Of a stretch of DNA of 5,310 bases, positions 1 to 5,310 are shown piece by piece. The DNA is from Thermoplasmata archaeon. GTDB taxonomy: Archaea; Thermoplasmatota; Thermoplasmata; Thermoplasmatales; Thermoplasmataceae. The position numbers were made by a program, and so were the translations under genes. Location of the stretch: positions 1 through 5,310 of the forward strand of contig JAKAYK010000073.1 of assembly GCA_021826765.1 (NCBI GenBank), in the 5' to 3' direction. The notes beneath the pieces were generated by a model. It worked only from the letters and a program-made list of their open reading frames with translations. It did not search any database and had not been told where the DNA came from. The first letter of the stretch is position 1. Each line of letters opens with the position of its first letter.

Positions 1-953
1 GTGGTCTCGTTGTATTTGAGCACTACTGTTCTCTTCAGTTCTTCCCTAATGTGCTTTGAATCGTATGGGGATTTATGTCCCTCCGCATGGGCCACCTTTA
101 TGAAATCATTCTGGAGCATTACGGATAGATCCCTGGTTGGCTGTGTCATATAAATGGGCCCCTCATATCCGTACTTGTAAAGCAACGGGGCCATGCCTGA
201 ATGATCAAGATGTGCATGTGTCAGGACTATGGCATCCAGTGAAGAGAATGGCTGAATCTCCGGGAGATACAGATACGGTGAACCTTCCCATGGCTTATCG
301 CCTGCAGTGTTGGTGTTCATCATTCCGCAGTCGATCAGTATCCTGGAATTATTTGTGGAAACAAGAGTGGCGCTTCTACCGACTTCGCGATGACCTCCAA
401 GGGCAGTCAACCTTACCCATGGATCTCCAGGCATGGTGGGTGTATTCAGCTTGATTCCGAGACTGTTCAGAAATTTCTTCCTGTCCTCCTTCTCATCCCT
501 GAGGAATTCCCTCACCTCCTTCACTGTCCTTGAATGCATGGGAGGGGCCCTGACTATTCTTGGAGACCATCCTGTCTCACTCTTCAGTGATTTGATATAT
601 CCTGAATCCTTGTGCGAAACCACTGATGGCTCTTCCAGTTCTATGACAACTTCCCCTGTGTCATGTTCAAAATAAACATCTTTCAACTGTGCATCTTCAG
701 GAATGATATTTTCTATTTTCTTCCTTGCTGTCCCTTCATCCCCCATTATGGACTGATCGGGCCTTATGGCTATTCTTCTCCTGATCTCCTGTGCAACCTT
801 TCTGGCAATATCATCCCGCTGGGAAAAGAGTTCCTCGTTCTTTGTGTATACGATGATATTTGGACCTTCGTATACAATGTCCGTTATCCCATTGTCAGAA
901 AACAGCCTGTTAAATATAGTTCTAACTTCCTCCACATAATCCTTGTAAACCAT
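1..953 (-). CDS. aCPSF1/FttA, KH-domain beta-CASP ribonuclease and transcription termination factor (N-terminal part)
   Basis: The gene runs off the left edge; 317 residues from the ATG at 953 are present, about half of the usual length of roughly 630-640. Residues 1 to about 145 fit the tandem N-terminal KH-like RNA-binding region of archaeal CPSF1. The metallo-beta-lactamase fold begins at about 178 (PWVRLTALGGHREVGRSA), with the motif 1 Asp in RILIDCG (D208) and the zinc-binding motif HAHLDH at residues 246-251. The remaining zinc ligands and the beta-CASP domain lie outside the window. In this family the dimeric enzyme cuts RNA endonucleolytically, trims 5'-3', and ends transcription at U-rich sites. 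It follows psmB after 41 bp on the same strand, an adjacency I recall from other Euryarchaeota. GGTG (965-962) is a fair Shine-Dalgarno eight bases before the ATG. No frameshift is seen. The family call is very secure; function in this organism is inferred. Confidence 0.96.
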   Translation of the reverse strand, partial: MVYKDYVEEVRTIFNRLFSDNGITDIVYEGPNIIVYTKNEELFSQRDDIARKVAQEIRRRIAIRPDQSIMGDEGTARKKIENIIPEDAQLKDVYFEHDTGEVVIELEEPSVVSHKDSGYIKSLKSETGWSPRIVRAPPMHSRTVKEVREFLRDEKEDRKKFLNSLGIKLNTPTMPGDPWVRLTALGGHREVGRSATLVSTNNSRILIDCGMMNTNTAGDKPWEGSPYLYLPEIQPFSSLDAIVLTHAHLDHSGMAPLLYKYGYEGPIYMTQPTRDLSVMLQNDFIKVAHAEGHKSPYDSKHIREELKRTVVLKYNET

Positions 954-966
954 GTAATTTACACCC

Positions 967-986
967 AAAAAAATTATTTTTTATAA
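967..986 (-). promoter_or_regulatory. TATA-like element and T7 tract in the psmB-aCPSF1 gap
   Basis: Read on the minus strand, the 41-bp gap contains TTATAAAAAA (986-977) followed by seven T residues (973-967). The TATA-like stretch is centred about 28 bp before the aCPSF1 ATG, a suitable distance for a second promoter giving a nearly leaderless aCPSF1 mRNA. The T tract resembles the U-rich signals at which archaeal RNA polymerase, with aCPSF1, terminates. Either reading, or simple AT-richness, is possible. Confidence 0.35.
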
Positions 987-994
987 TAGTGTAA

Positions 995-1630
995 TTAAAG
1001 ATTCAATTTTAATTTTTTTATTCTGTCAAGCACTTCAGACTCCTGAAGCATCTTGAAACCCTGATCCTTGGTTATCACCGCAACATCAATCATTCCGCCT
1101 GATGCAGAGTCTCTTGATTTTGCAGCAGTTATTCCCCTGATGACCAGATCAATTCCCTCCTCAATGGCCAGATCTTTCCTGTACATTGATTCAAGAACAC
1201 CATAGACAAAGGGTGAACCAGAACCTGTGCTCACATATGTGTCTTCCACTGAACCACCGGCTGCATCAACTGAGAAGACATGAGGCTTTGAGTCCAGTCC
1301 TGCAACAAGTATCTGTACCATATACGGGTAGTATTTTGTCTGGTTCAGTATGTTTGAAAGAAGCGTTGCAGCTGCCGATATGGGCATGTTTATTTTTCTC
1401 TGAAGCCTGTAAAGCTCCAGTTCTGCCTTCATGTATCTTACCAGAACCTGTGCATCTCCAACGAGTCCTGCTATGGTCATCCCAGTATAGGTATCAATCT
1501 GGAAGAGCTTCTGCCCATCCTTATGGGCTATGAAATGATCCATGGTAACTCTTCTTTCCGTTGCCATTACCACGGCATCTTTCAGGGTTATTGCAACAGT
1601 GGTAGTTCCTGTCTTCTTTACAGTCTCCAT
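995..1630 (-). CDS. psmB: Proteasome subunit beta (20S core particle, catalytic)
   Basis: This encodes the N-terminal-nucleophile threonine protease forming the two inner rings of the archaeal 20S proteasome, which with PsmA and an AAA ATPase degrades unfolded cytoplasmic proteins. The product is 211 residues, the same length as I recall for Thermoplasma acidophilum PsmB. A short propeptide, METVKKTG, is removed autocatalytically before Thr9 (mature Thr1 of TTTVAITL). Mature catalytic positions are all present: Glu17 (E25), Lys33 (K41), Ser129 (S137), Asp166 (D174) and Ser169 (S177) in RDSASGGM. The ATG at 1630 is preferred over an in-frame ATG at 1660. It matches the family N-terminus, has GGAG (1642-1639) eight bases upstream, and the 1660 codon lies between the TATA box and the expected transcription start. 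It is probably the first gene of an operon with aCPSF1. Confidence 0.98.
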   Translation of the reverse strand: METVKKTGTTTVAITLKDAVVMATERRVTMDHFIAHKDGQKLFQIDTYTGMTIAGLVGDAQVLVRYMKAELELYRLQRKINMPISAAATLLSNILNQTKYYPYMVQILVAGLDSKPHVFSVDAAGGSVEDTYVSTGSGSPFVYGVLESMYRKDLAIEEGIDLVIRGITAAKSRDSASGGMIDVAVITKDQGFKMLQESEVLDRIKKLKLNL

Positions 1631-1635
1631 TAATT

Positions 1636-1642
1636 TCACTCC
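1636..1642 (-). promoter_or_regulatory. Shine-Dalgarno sequence of psmB
   Basis: GGAGTGA on the minus strand, with GGAG ending eight bases before the ATG at 1630, complements the archaeal 16S rRNA 3' end (CACCUCC type). It decides the psmB start in favour of 1630 over the in-frame upstream ATG at 1660. Confidence 0.7.
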
Positions 1643-1661
1643 AGTTGACACAATCAACATT

Positions 1662-1673
1662 CAATATTAAATA
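1662..1673 (-). promoter_or_regulatory. psmB TATA box
   Basis: On the minus strand TATTTAATATTG is preceded by an A-rich stretch that could serve as the BRE. The core TATTTAATA is centred near 1669. Archaeal initiation about 25 bp downstream would fall near 1644, giving a leader of roughly 14 nt that just contains the Shine-Dalgarno sequence. This is a prediction from sequence and spacing only. Confidence 0.6.
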
Positions 1674-1764
1674 CTTTTTAATTTTTGAGCCGTGTTCTAT
1701 TGAATCCACACGAGCATTTTAGAAAATAAGGTGCAATTTTGTCACATTTCATGGTTTTCGTCCA

Positions 1765-1834
1765 TTTCAGGAGACATTCCGCTGAAAAGTAAGTTCATGT
1801 GGAAATCCACAATCAGGGATGTTTCATGATGAAA
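1765..1834. repeat. Cluster of three short inverted repeats upstream of the CBS gene
   Basis: Three separate perfect dyads lie in the psmB/CBS divergent intergenic region. The first is TTTCAG...CTGAAA (1765-1770 with 1782-1787, 11-nt spacer). The second is TGTGGA-AA-TCCACA (1798-1811). The third is TTTCAT-G-ATGAAA (1822-1834). The last two are compact operator-like palindromes whose centres are about 24 bp apart, close to two helical turns. They lie 70-140 bp upstream of the CBS TATA box, and the nearest is about 90 bp upstream of the psmB transcription start. Binding sites for a regulator, or a small structured RNA, are possible. Chance occurrence in AT-rich DNA is not excluded. Confidence 0.4.
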
Positions 1835-1905
1835 ATGTTTCAATTTTATCTGTGTAGCGTTGAATGATCTGGGTGTGTATTTAATATGATTTCATACTTG
1901 AATAG

Positions 1906-1915
1906 ATTATTAATA
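1906..1915 (+). promoter_or_regulatory. TATA box of the CBS-domain gene
   Basis: ATTATTAATA contains TATTAATA centred at about 1911.5, 24-25 bp before the ATG at 1936, so transcription would begin at or next to the start codon (leaderless mRNA). No Shine-Dalgarno sequence precedes the ATG, in keeping with this. A second AT-rich candidate, GTATTTAATATG at 1877-1888, is farther upstream and would give a leader of about 28 nt. Confidence 0.5.
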
Positions 1916-1935
1916 CAGTTTCAGCATATGGAATT

Positions 1936-2358
1936 ATGGTCCTAACGGCAGAAGATATAATGAAGCCGCTTCCCGCTTTCATTTCGGAAGATACCACTGT
2001 GGAAAATGCAACAAAGATGATGGCAGAGGGAAAACGCGGGTACATCCTTGTCAGCGATAATGGGACTCTTAAGGGAATTGCCACAGAGTGGGATTTTATA
2101 GCGAAAGTTTTAGCTAAAAATGCAAATCCGAAGGAAATGAAGGTATCCGAAATAATGTCCACGGAGATAGTCAGTGTGACGCCTGAAACCCCAACAAGAA
2201 AGCTCACTTCCATAATGACCCAGAAAGGCGTCAGGAGAATGCTTGTAGGGACTGACAGGAAATTTGTAGGAATCATAACCTCAAGGGACATAATCAGCAT
2301 ATTCAACGACTATGCCGAGGTTGTGGAAAACATCGCTGCAAAATACGGAATAATCTGA
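1936..2358 (+). CDS. Stand-alone tandem CBS-domain (Bateman module) protein
   Basis: The 140-residue soluble protein consists almost entirely of two CBS domains, at about residues 5-60 and 68-123. Each ends in the nucleotide-binding signature G-h-x-T-x-x-D: GIATEWD (47-53) and GIITSRD (112-118). Such Bateman modules usually bind AMP, ATP, NAD or S-adenosylmethionine in the cleft between the domains and regulate a partner. Here no enzyme, channel or DNA-binding domain is attached, so the partner is unknown. The start is the first usable ATG: the ATG at 1928 meets a stop within a few codons. The TATA spacing also fits 1936. The gene is monocistronic, divergent from psmB and convergent with the hydrolase gene. 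Family assignment is firm; ligand and target cannot be read from the sequence. Confidence 0.93.
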   Translation: MVLTAEDIMKPLPAFISEDTTVENATKMMAEGKRGYILVSDNGTLKGIATEWDFIAKVLAKNANPKEMKVSEIMSTEIVSVTPETPTRKLTSIMTQKGVRRMLVGTDRKFVGIITSRDIISIFNDYAEVVENIAAKYGII

Positions 2359-2396
2359 TTTTACTTTAGTGAAACGGAAAGGCCTCAATAATTTAA

Positions 2397-2438
2397 AGAA
2401 CAGGAGAACTTGTAATTTGAATTTCCTGATCCTGTTCT
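2397..2438. repeat. 9-bp inverted repeat between convergent genes
   Basis: AGAACAGGA (2397-2405) and TCCTGTTCT (2430-2438) are perfect inverted complements separated by 24 bases. Part of the left arm, CAGGA (2401-2405), can alternatively pair with TCCTG at 2424-2428, so two mutually exclusive hairpins are possible. It lies between the 3' ends of the CBS gene and the hydrolase gene and would fold in transcripts from either strand. Neither side carries a strong T run, so it is not a bacterial-type terminator; it could protect or define 3' ends. Confidence 0.45.
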
Positions 2439-2502
2439 GCCAACTGGTAGGTGTGAAATATGGTGGAATGAGTACTCTCCATTCGAAAGCTGATAGATAA
2501 TG

Positions 2503-3228
2503 TCACTCGCCCAGCAGGAACTGGTTCATAAGGACGGATACATAATCTGGCTGCGATCTGAAAGGAACATGATCCCCTCCCTTTATCAGTTCAAACCTGC
2601 AGTCCTTTATTCTCTTTGAAAAATCTTTTCCGAATTCAGGGTCTAGAATGTAATCATCCTCCCCCCAAAATATGGATACTGGGAAATTTATCCCTTCTAT
2701 TACATCCCGGCTAATCTGAAAATCCTCAGGTTTTGATGACTGTACCATTTCATAAAGAATCTTCGAGAAATTCTCATTTTCCCTGGAAAATTCCGTGAAC
2801 AGGTTTCCCAAACTCTGAGCAAATCTCTCATCAGAAATAGGTACCACACCTGCCGGATCGATTAATATCACTTTTTCAGGTTTTCTATACACTGAGAGTT
2901 CCAGGCAAATCCATCCTCCCATCGAACTCCCTGCCAGAAAATATTCACTGATTCCTAAATGATCCATCAACTCCACAATGGCTTTACACTGAAACTTTAT
3001 GACATTTCCTATGCTTCCCACGGATGAAAGCATATTCGGGATTGGGGTCTCTCCATGACCAAAGAGATCTATGCAGATTATCTCAAAGGATGGATCAAGA
3101 TATTTCAAAACTCCTTCCCATATTTCTGATGAGGCGGTAAATCCATGAATCAAGATGAGTTTTTTTATTCCCGGCCTATGCAGATAAGAGATCTTTCCTG
3201 TAGAACTTTGGAAGAAGAGCCTGTTCAT
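2503..3228 (-). CDS. Alpha/beta hydrolase fold protein
   Basis: The product is a 241-residue cytoplasmic enzyme of the single-domain alpha/beta hydrolase family (esterase, lipase, C-C hydrolase or peptidase type); the substrate is unknown. Visible motifs are the oxyanion-hole HGF (28-30), FGHGETP (56-62), the nucleophile elbow GSSMGG with Ser102, the acid in WGEDDYILDP (probably Asp192), and His220 in GGDHVPF. The catalytic triad is therefore complete and the length normal. No signal peptide is seen. The frame also opens with a TTG at 3237, three codons earlier. I prefer the ATG at 3228 because a TATA-like element lies 24-25 bp upstream, predicting a leaderless message. It is alone on its strand, convergent with the CBS gene and divergent from the MFS gene, so context gives no substrate clue. 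Confidence 0.93.
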   Translation of the reverse strand: MNRLFFQSSTGKISYLHRPGIKKLILIHGFTASSEIWEGVLKYLDPSFEIICIDLFGHGETPIPNMLSSVGSIGNVIKFQCKAIVELMDHLGISEYFLAGSSMGGWICLELSVYRKPEKVILIDPAGVVPISDERFAQSLGNLFTEFSRENENFSKILYEMVQSSKPEDFQISRDVIEGINFPVSIFWGEDDYILDPEFGKDFSKRIKDCRFELIKGGDHVPFRSQPDYVSVLMNQFLLGE

Positions 3229-3248
3229 ATTCGCCAATTTTAAACTTC

Positions 3249-3256
3249 ATAATTAA
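3249..3256 (-). promoter_or_regulatory. Putative TATA box of the alpha/beta hydrolase gene
   Basis: TTAATTAT on the minus strand is centred at about 3252.5, 24-25 bp from the A of the ATG at 3228, which would make the mRNA leaderless. It supports the ATG over the TTG at 3237. A second AT-rich stretch, TTTAAAATT (3244-3236), is too close to the start codon to act as its TATA box. Confidence 0.4.
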
Positions 3257-3533
3257 GGATTTTGCTTTCGTTGTGCTTCATGTTGACACTAATATTCCTT
3301 TCCAGTCTACTCCCACACTTAGATCGCATTCAGAATTACAGTAATCCAGAGATTTTGGAATGCAAAATGCCTACCTTATCACATTGATAAAACATGGAGA
3401 AAAATGATAATAAAGAGATAAATTAAGAATCAACCACGCCTATTCAGAAGGATTTCTCTAAAGAAAAAATGCATTCGGCGTTTCGATCTGCCAGTAGAAA
3501 TAATCTAAAGGGCATTGGAAAATGTCTATATTT

Positions 3534-3548
3534 TATATATTATATATA
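3534..3548. repeat. Alternating TA tract upstream of the MFS gene
   Basis: A 15-bp run of alternating T and A with one TT step lies just upstream of the predicted MFS TATA box. It would melt easily and could itself bind TBP. If used as a TATA box it would place the transcription start about 17 bp before the ATG. Confidence 0.45.
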
Positions 3549-3551
3549 CAC

Positions 3552-3562
3552 AAATATTAAAA
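3552..3562 (+). promoter_or_regulatory. TATA box of the MFS transporter gene
   Basis: AAATATTAAAA, with the core TATTAAAA centred at about 3558.5, lies 25-26 bp before the ATG at 3584. Initiation would fall at the start codon. No Shine-Dalgarno sequence is present before the ATG, as expected for a leaderless transcript. Confidence 0.5.
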
Positions 3563-3583
3563 GAATTAGAAACATAAAGTTGC

Positions 3584-4903
3584 ATGTTCAAAGAATTGGA
3601 TGAAAGCAAAGTCAGGAGAATACATCTAAAAATAACTGCACTTTCTTCTGGTGGAAATTTTCTTGATGGATATGATCTTGCAATAATCTCTGTGGCTATT
3701 CTTCTGCTTACGCCTGAGTTTTCGCTGACTTCTGCTGAGCAAACACTTCTACTGGGCTCAACCCTCCTTGGAATGGTGTTCGGAGGAATCATGGGCGGTC
3801 ACCTTGCCGATAGGGGAGGACGGAAGCTACTGTATTTATGGGACATGCTTTTCTTTATTGTCTTTACAGTGCTCACAGCCATATCAACATCTTTCATGGA
3901 GATTCTTGTTTTCAGGCTACTTCTCGGTGTCGCCATAGGTGCTGATTATGCCATTAGCCCTACAATTATTGCAGAGTATTCTCCCACAAAACAGAGGGGG
4001 AAACTTCTCACTATAAATGGTGTTTCATGGTTTGTTGGCGCAGCCTTTTCATATCTTGCAGGTTTCTTCCTGTCCTCCTTGGGAGATATAGGATGGAGAC
4101 TGATGTTTCTAGCAGGGATCATACCGGCAATTATCGTTCTTGTGCTGCGTACATCCATACCAGAGTCCCCACGCTGGCTCATGAAACAGGGAAAAACGGA
4201 AGAGGCAATGAAGTCGCTGGAGACAGTTATTGGCTCATCGGTAACTGCTGAAAATATATCCAAAGAAAACTCACACATACGAGAACTCTTCAGGGGCAGA
4301 TACCTGAGAGCCACGGTTTTTGTATTCACATTCTGGTTCATTCTTGATGCGGTAACTTATGCAGTGGCACTTGAGGGCCCCTCAATCCTTCAGACACGGT
4401 TTAACCTGAGTCCGGGACAGGCATCCGGAACTGCTTCATTGATTGCCATGCTTGCCATAATTGGTGCAGTTTTGACTTTCTTTGCTATAGATGTTGCGGG
4501 CAGACGTGCAGTCACATTGGTTGGCTTTCTGGGAATGGTAGTAACACTTTTAGTGGGGGGCATTGCCTTGATCTATTCCCAGAATATCATCACGATCATT
4601 CTCATCTTTGTGCTTTTCGAGATAAGCGAGGAATTTGGCCCTGGAATTACAAGCACCATCTATCCACAGGAACTCTTTCCCACAAGCATAAGGGCCACCG
4701 CACAAGGGTTAGGAACAACCATCAGCAGGATTGGTGCACTGGTGGGAATATTCTCGTTCTCTTTAATAGCAGAAATTTATGGAAGTGGAGTGGGATTACT
4801 CTACCTTGCGATTCTCTCTCTGGTTGGAATATTCGCTACAATTGTGTACAGAGTTGAACCAATGGGTAAATCTCTGGAAGAAGTCTCGAATGACACTTTT
4901 TGA
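3584..4903 (+). CDS. Major facilitator superfamily transporter, sugar-porter-like
   Basis: The 439-residue integral membrane protein has about twelve hydrophobic segments in two halves (roughly 26-190 and 241-421) around a central polar loop. MFS hallmarks are GGHLADRGGRK (71-81) in loop 2-3, RGKLLTIN (138-145), PESPRWL (193-199) at the end of helix 6, the loop 8-9 counterpart DVAGRRA (303-309), and YPQELFPTSIRA (360-371). PESPRWL and the PxELFPTxxR-like motif are typical of the sugar porter and related organic-acid families. Acidic residues in helix 1, FLDGYD (26-31), suggest proton-coupled symport. Sugar, aromatic acid or another organic substrate cannot be separated. The ATG at 3584 is the first after an in-frame TAA at 3575, and TATA spacing supports it. 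The gene stands alone, two bases from the convergent phosphodiesterase gene. Confidence 0.94.
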   Translation: MFKELDESKVRRIHLKITALSSGGNFLDGYDLAIISVAILLLTPEFSLTSAEQTLLLGSTLLGMVFGGIMGGHLADRGGRKLLYLWDMLFFIVFTVLTAISTSFMEILVFRLLLGVAIGADYAISPTIIAEYSPTKQRGKLLTINGVSWFVGAAFSYLAGFFLSSLGDIGWRLMFLAGIIPAIIVLVLRTSIPESPRWLMKQGKTEEAMKSLETVIGSSVTAENISKENSHIRELFRGRYLRATVFVFTFWFILDAVTYAVALEGPSILQTRFNLSPGQASGTASLIAMLAIIGAVLTFFAIDVAGRRAVTLVGFLGMVVTLLVGGIALIYSQNIITIILIFVLFEISEEFGPGITSTIYPQELFPTSIRATAQGLGTTISRIGALVGIFSFSLIAEIYGSGVGLLYLAILSLVGIFATIVYRVEPMGKSLEEVSNDTF

Positions 4904-4905
4904 TT

Positions 4906-5310
4906 TTACCTGCCCAGAAGTTTAAGAACAGTGTCAGGCCTGTCCGATGCAATTGCATCCACGCCAAGATCAATCATCTTTTTTATTTCATCACTGTTGT
5001 TTGGGGTCCATACGCTGACCTTAATACCTCCCGAGTGGCACAGATCAATATAATTTCTGTCCAGTCCATCATAGTACATTGACAGAGTATCGGACATGCA
5101 GGCTTTAGCAACCGATACTGGATCCACGGGTAAACCTGCAAGAAGGGCCCCTGTTTCAAGATTCGGAAAAAATTTATTCAGGTTGAGGATTGCCCTGTGA
5201 TCAAAACAGATAACTATTATTCTCTTCTGCAGTTCGGGATTTGCATTTAAAAGTTTTACAATTTCAACAAATGAATCATAGGACTTGATCTCCACTACCA
5301 GAGTTATTTT
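4906..5310 (-). CDS. Glycerophosphodiester phosphodiesterase (C-terminal part)
   Basis: The gene enters from the right edge; the 134 C-terminal residues are present and the N-terminal half is missing. The piece starts at KITLVVEIKS. The Glu of EIK (codon 5292-5290) corresponds to a metal-binding Glu on a TIM-barrel strand of the GDPD family. It continues with VICFDHRAIL (family pattern SFD), VSVWTPNN (family pattern xxWTVN) and finally GVDAIASDRPD (family pattern GVDgIxTDxP). These late-strand motifs in correct order support a TIM-barrel enzyme that hydrolyses glycerophosphodiesters to glycerol phosphate and an alcohol, acting in phospholipid turnover. The early HRG, E-D and catalytic His motifs lie outside, so activity cannot be judged. 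Its stop codon at 4908-4906 is two bases from the stop of the convergent MFS gene. Confidence 0.9.
   Translation of the reverse strand, partial: KITLVVEIKSYDSFVEIVKLLNANPELQKRIIVICFDHRAILNLNKFFPNLETGALLAGLPVDPVSVAKACMSDTLSMYYDGLDRNYIDLCHSGGIKVSVWTPNNSDEIKKMIDLGVDAIASDRPDTVLKLLGR

Larger units (their letters stand above)
3229..3583. other. Divergent intergenic region (hydrolase / MFS)
   Basis: No credible gene is seen in these 355 bases; the short frames lack family features. The region contains promoter-like elements at both ends. It also has a nested inverted repeat at 3326-3363: arms GCATTC/GAATGC enclosing the 11-bp palindrome ATTAC-A-GTAAT at 3335-3345. Near the MFS end there is an alternating TA tract (TATATAT/TATATATA, 3534-3548). 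It is more AT-rich than the flanking genes. I cannot assign a function to the middle part. Confidence 0.6.

Noticed and set aside
137..986. Rightward open frames of 80-107 codons overlapping aCPSF1.
   Set aside because: They lie antisense to the well-conserved KH and metallo-beta-lactamase coding sequence, have no family features, and are shadows of it.
1658..1660. Upstream in-frame ATG that would lengthen PsmB by ten residues.
   Set aside because: It lies between the TATA box and the predicted transcription start, lacks a Shine-Dalgarno sequence, and would enlarge the family-typical eight-residue propeptide.
1826..1880. Possible C/D box small RNA: ATGATGA resembles a C box at 1826-1832.
   Set aside because: No CTGA D or D' box follows at guide spacing and no convincing C' box is present. 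The opposite strand lacks a TGATGA C box.
1881..2306. Leftward frame of 141 codons antisense to the CBS gene.
   Set aside because: The plus-strand frame has two complete CBS domains with ligand motifs; the antisense frame has no recognisable features.
2466..2484. GAATG/CATTC hairpin around the 8-bp palindrome GAGTACTC, downstream of the hydrolase stop.
   Set aside because: The arms are only five bases, the inner pairing is imperfect and no T run follows, so it is weak as a terminator.
3526..4341. Leftward frames of 88 and 131 codons overlapping the MFS gene.
   Set aside because: The plus strand encodes an uninterrupted MFS protein with ordered signature motifs; these frames are shadows.
1..5310. 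Mobile elements, CRISPR arrays, tRNA or rRNA genes, defence or toxin-antitoxin systems.
   Set aside because: No transposase, regularly spaced repeats, cloverleaf, rRNA segments or toxin-antitoxin-like gene pairs were seen; the genes are ordinary chromosomal ones.

Overview
The window looks like chromosomal DNA of a moderately AT-rich archaeon, most likely a member of the Thermoplasmatales. The best evidence is the proteasome beta subunit. It has 211 residues and matches, as I remember it, the Thermoplasma acidophilum PsmB almost motif for motif, including an eight-residue propeptide ending in Gly before the catalytic Thr. An archaeal CPSF-type ribonuclease beside it and archaeal TATA boxes support this. 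Genus cannot be decided from the sequence alone.

Layout. Positions 1-953 (minus) hold the N-terminal 317 residues of aCPSF1/FttA, a KH-domain beta-CASP ribonuclease; its C-terminal part lies beyond the left edge. Directly upstream on the same strand is psmB (995-1630), with a 41-bp gap, so the two probably form an operon read right to left. A divergent intergenic region (1631-1935) holds the psmB promoter, three small inverted repeats and the promoter of a rightward gene for a stand-alone two-CBS-domain protein (1936-2358). A convergent intergenic region (2359-2502) with a 9-bp inverted repeat separates it from a leftward alpha/beta hydrolase (2503-3228). A 355-bp divergent intergenic region (3229-3583) follows, then a rightward 12-helix MFS transporter (3584-4903). 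The window ends in the C-terminal 134 residues of a leftward glycerophosphodiester phosphodiesterase (4906-5310), whose stop codon is two bases from the transporter stop.

How the genes work together. psmB and aCPSF1 are information and protein-quality housekeeping genes, covering proteolysis and transcription termination/RNA processing. The remaining four are single genes with their own promoters and show no obvious shared pathway. In three of them (CBS protein, hydrolase, MFS) the TATA-like element is centred 24-26 bp from the ATG, which predicts leaderless mRNAs. psmB instead has a short leader with a Shine-Dalgarno sequence.

I see no mobile element, CRISPR array, tRNA, rRNA or clear new multi-gene system. 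The features most worth a second look are the palindrome cluster between psmB and the CBS gene, the T-tract and TATA-like sequence in front of aCPSF1, and the inverted repeat between the convergent CBS and hydrolase genes.
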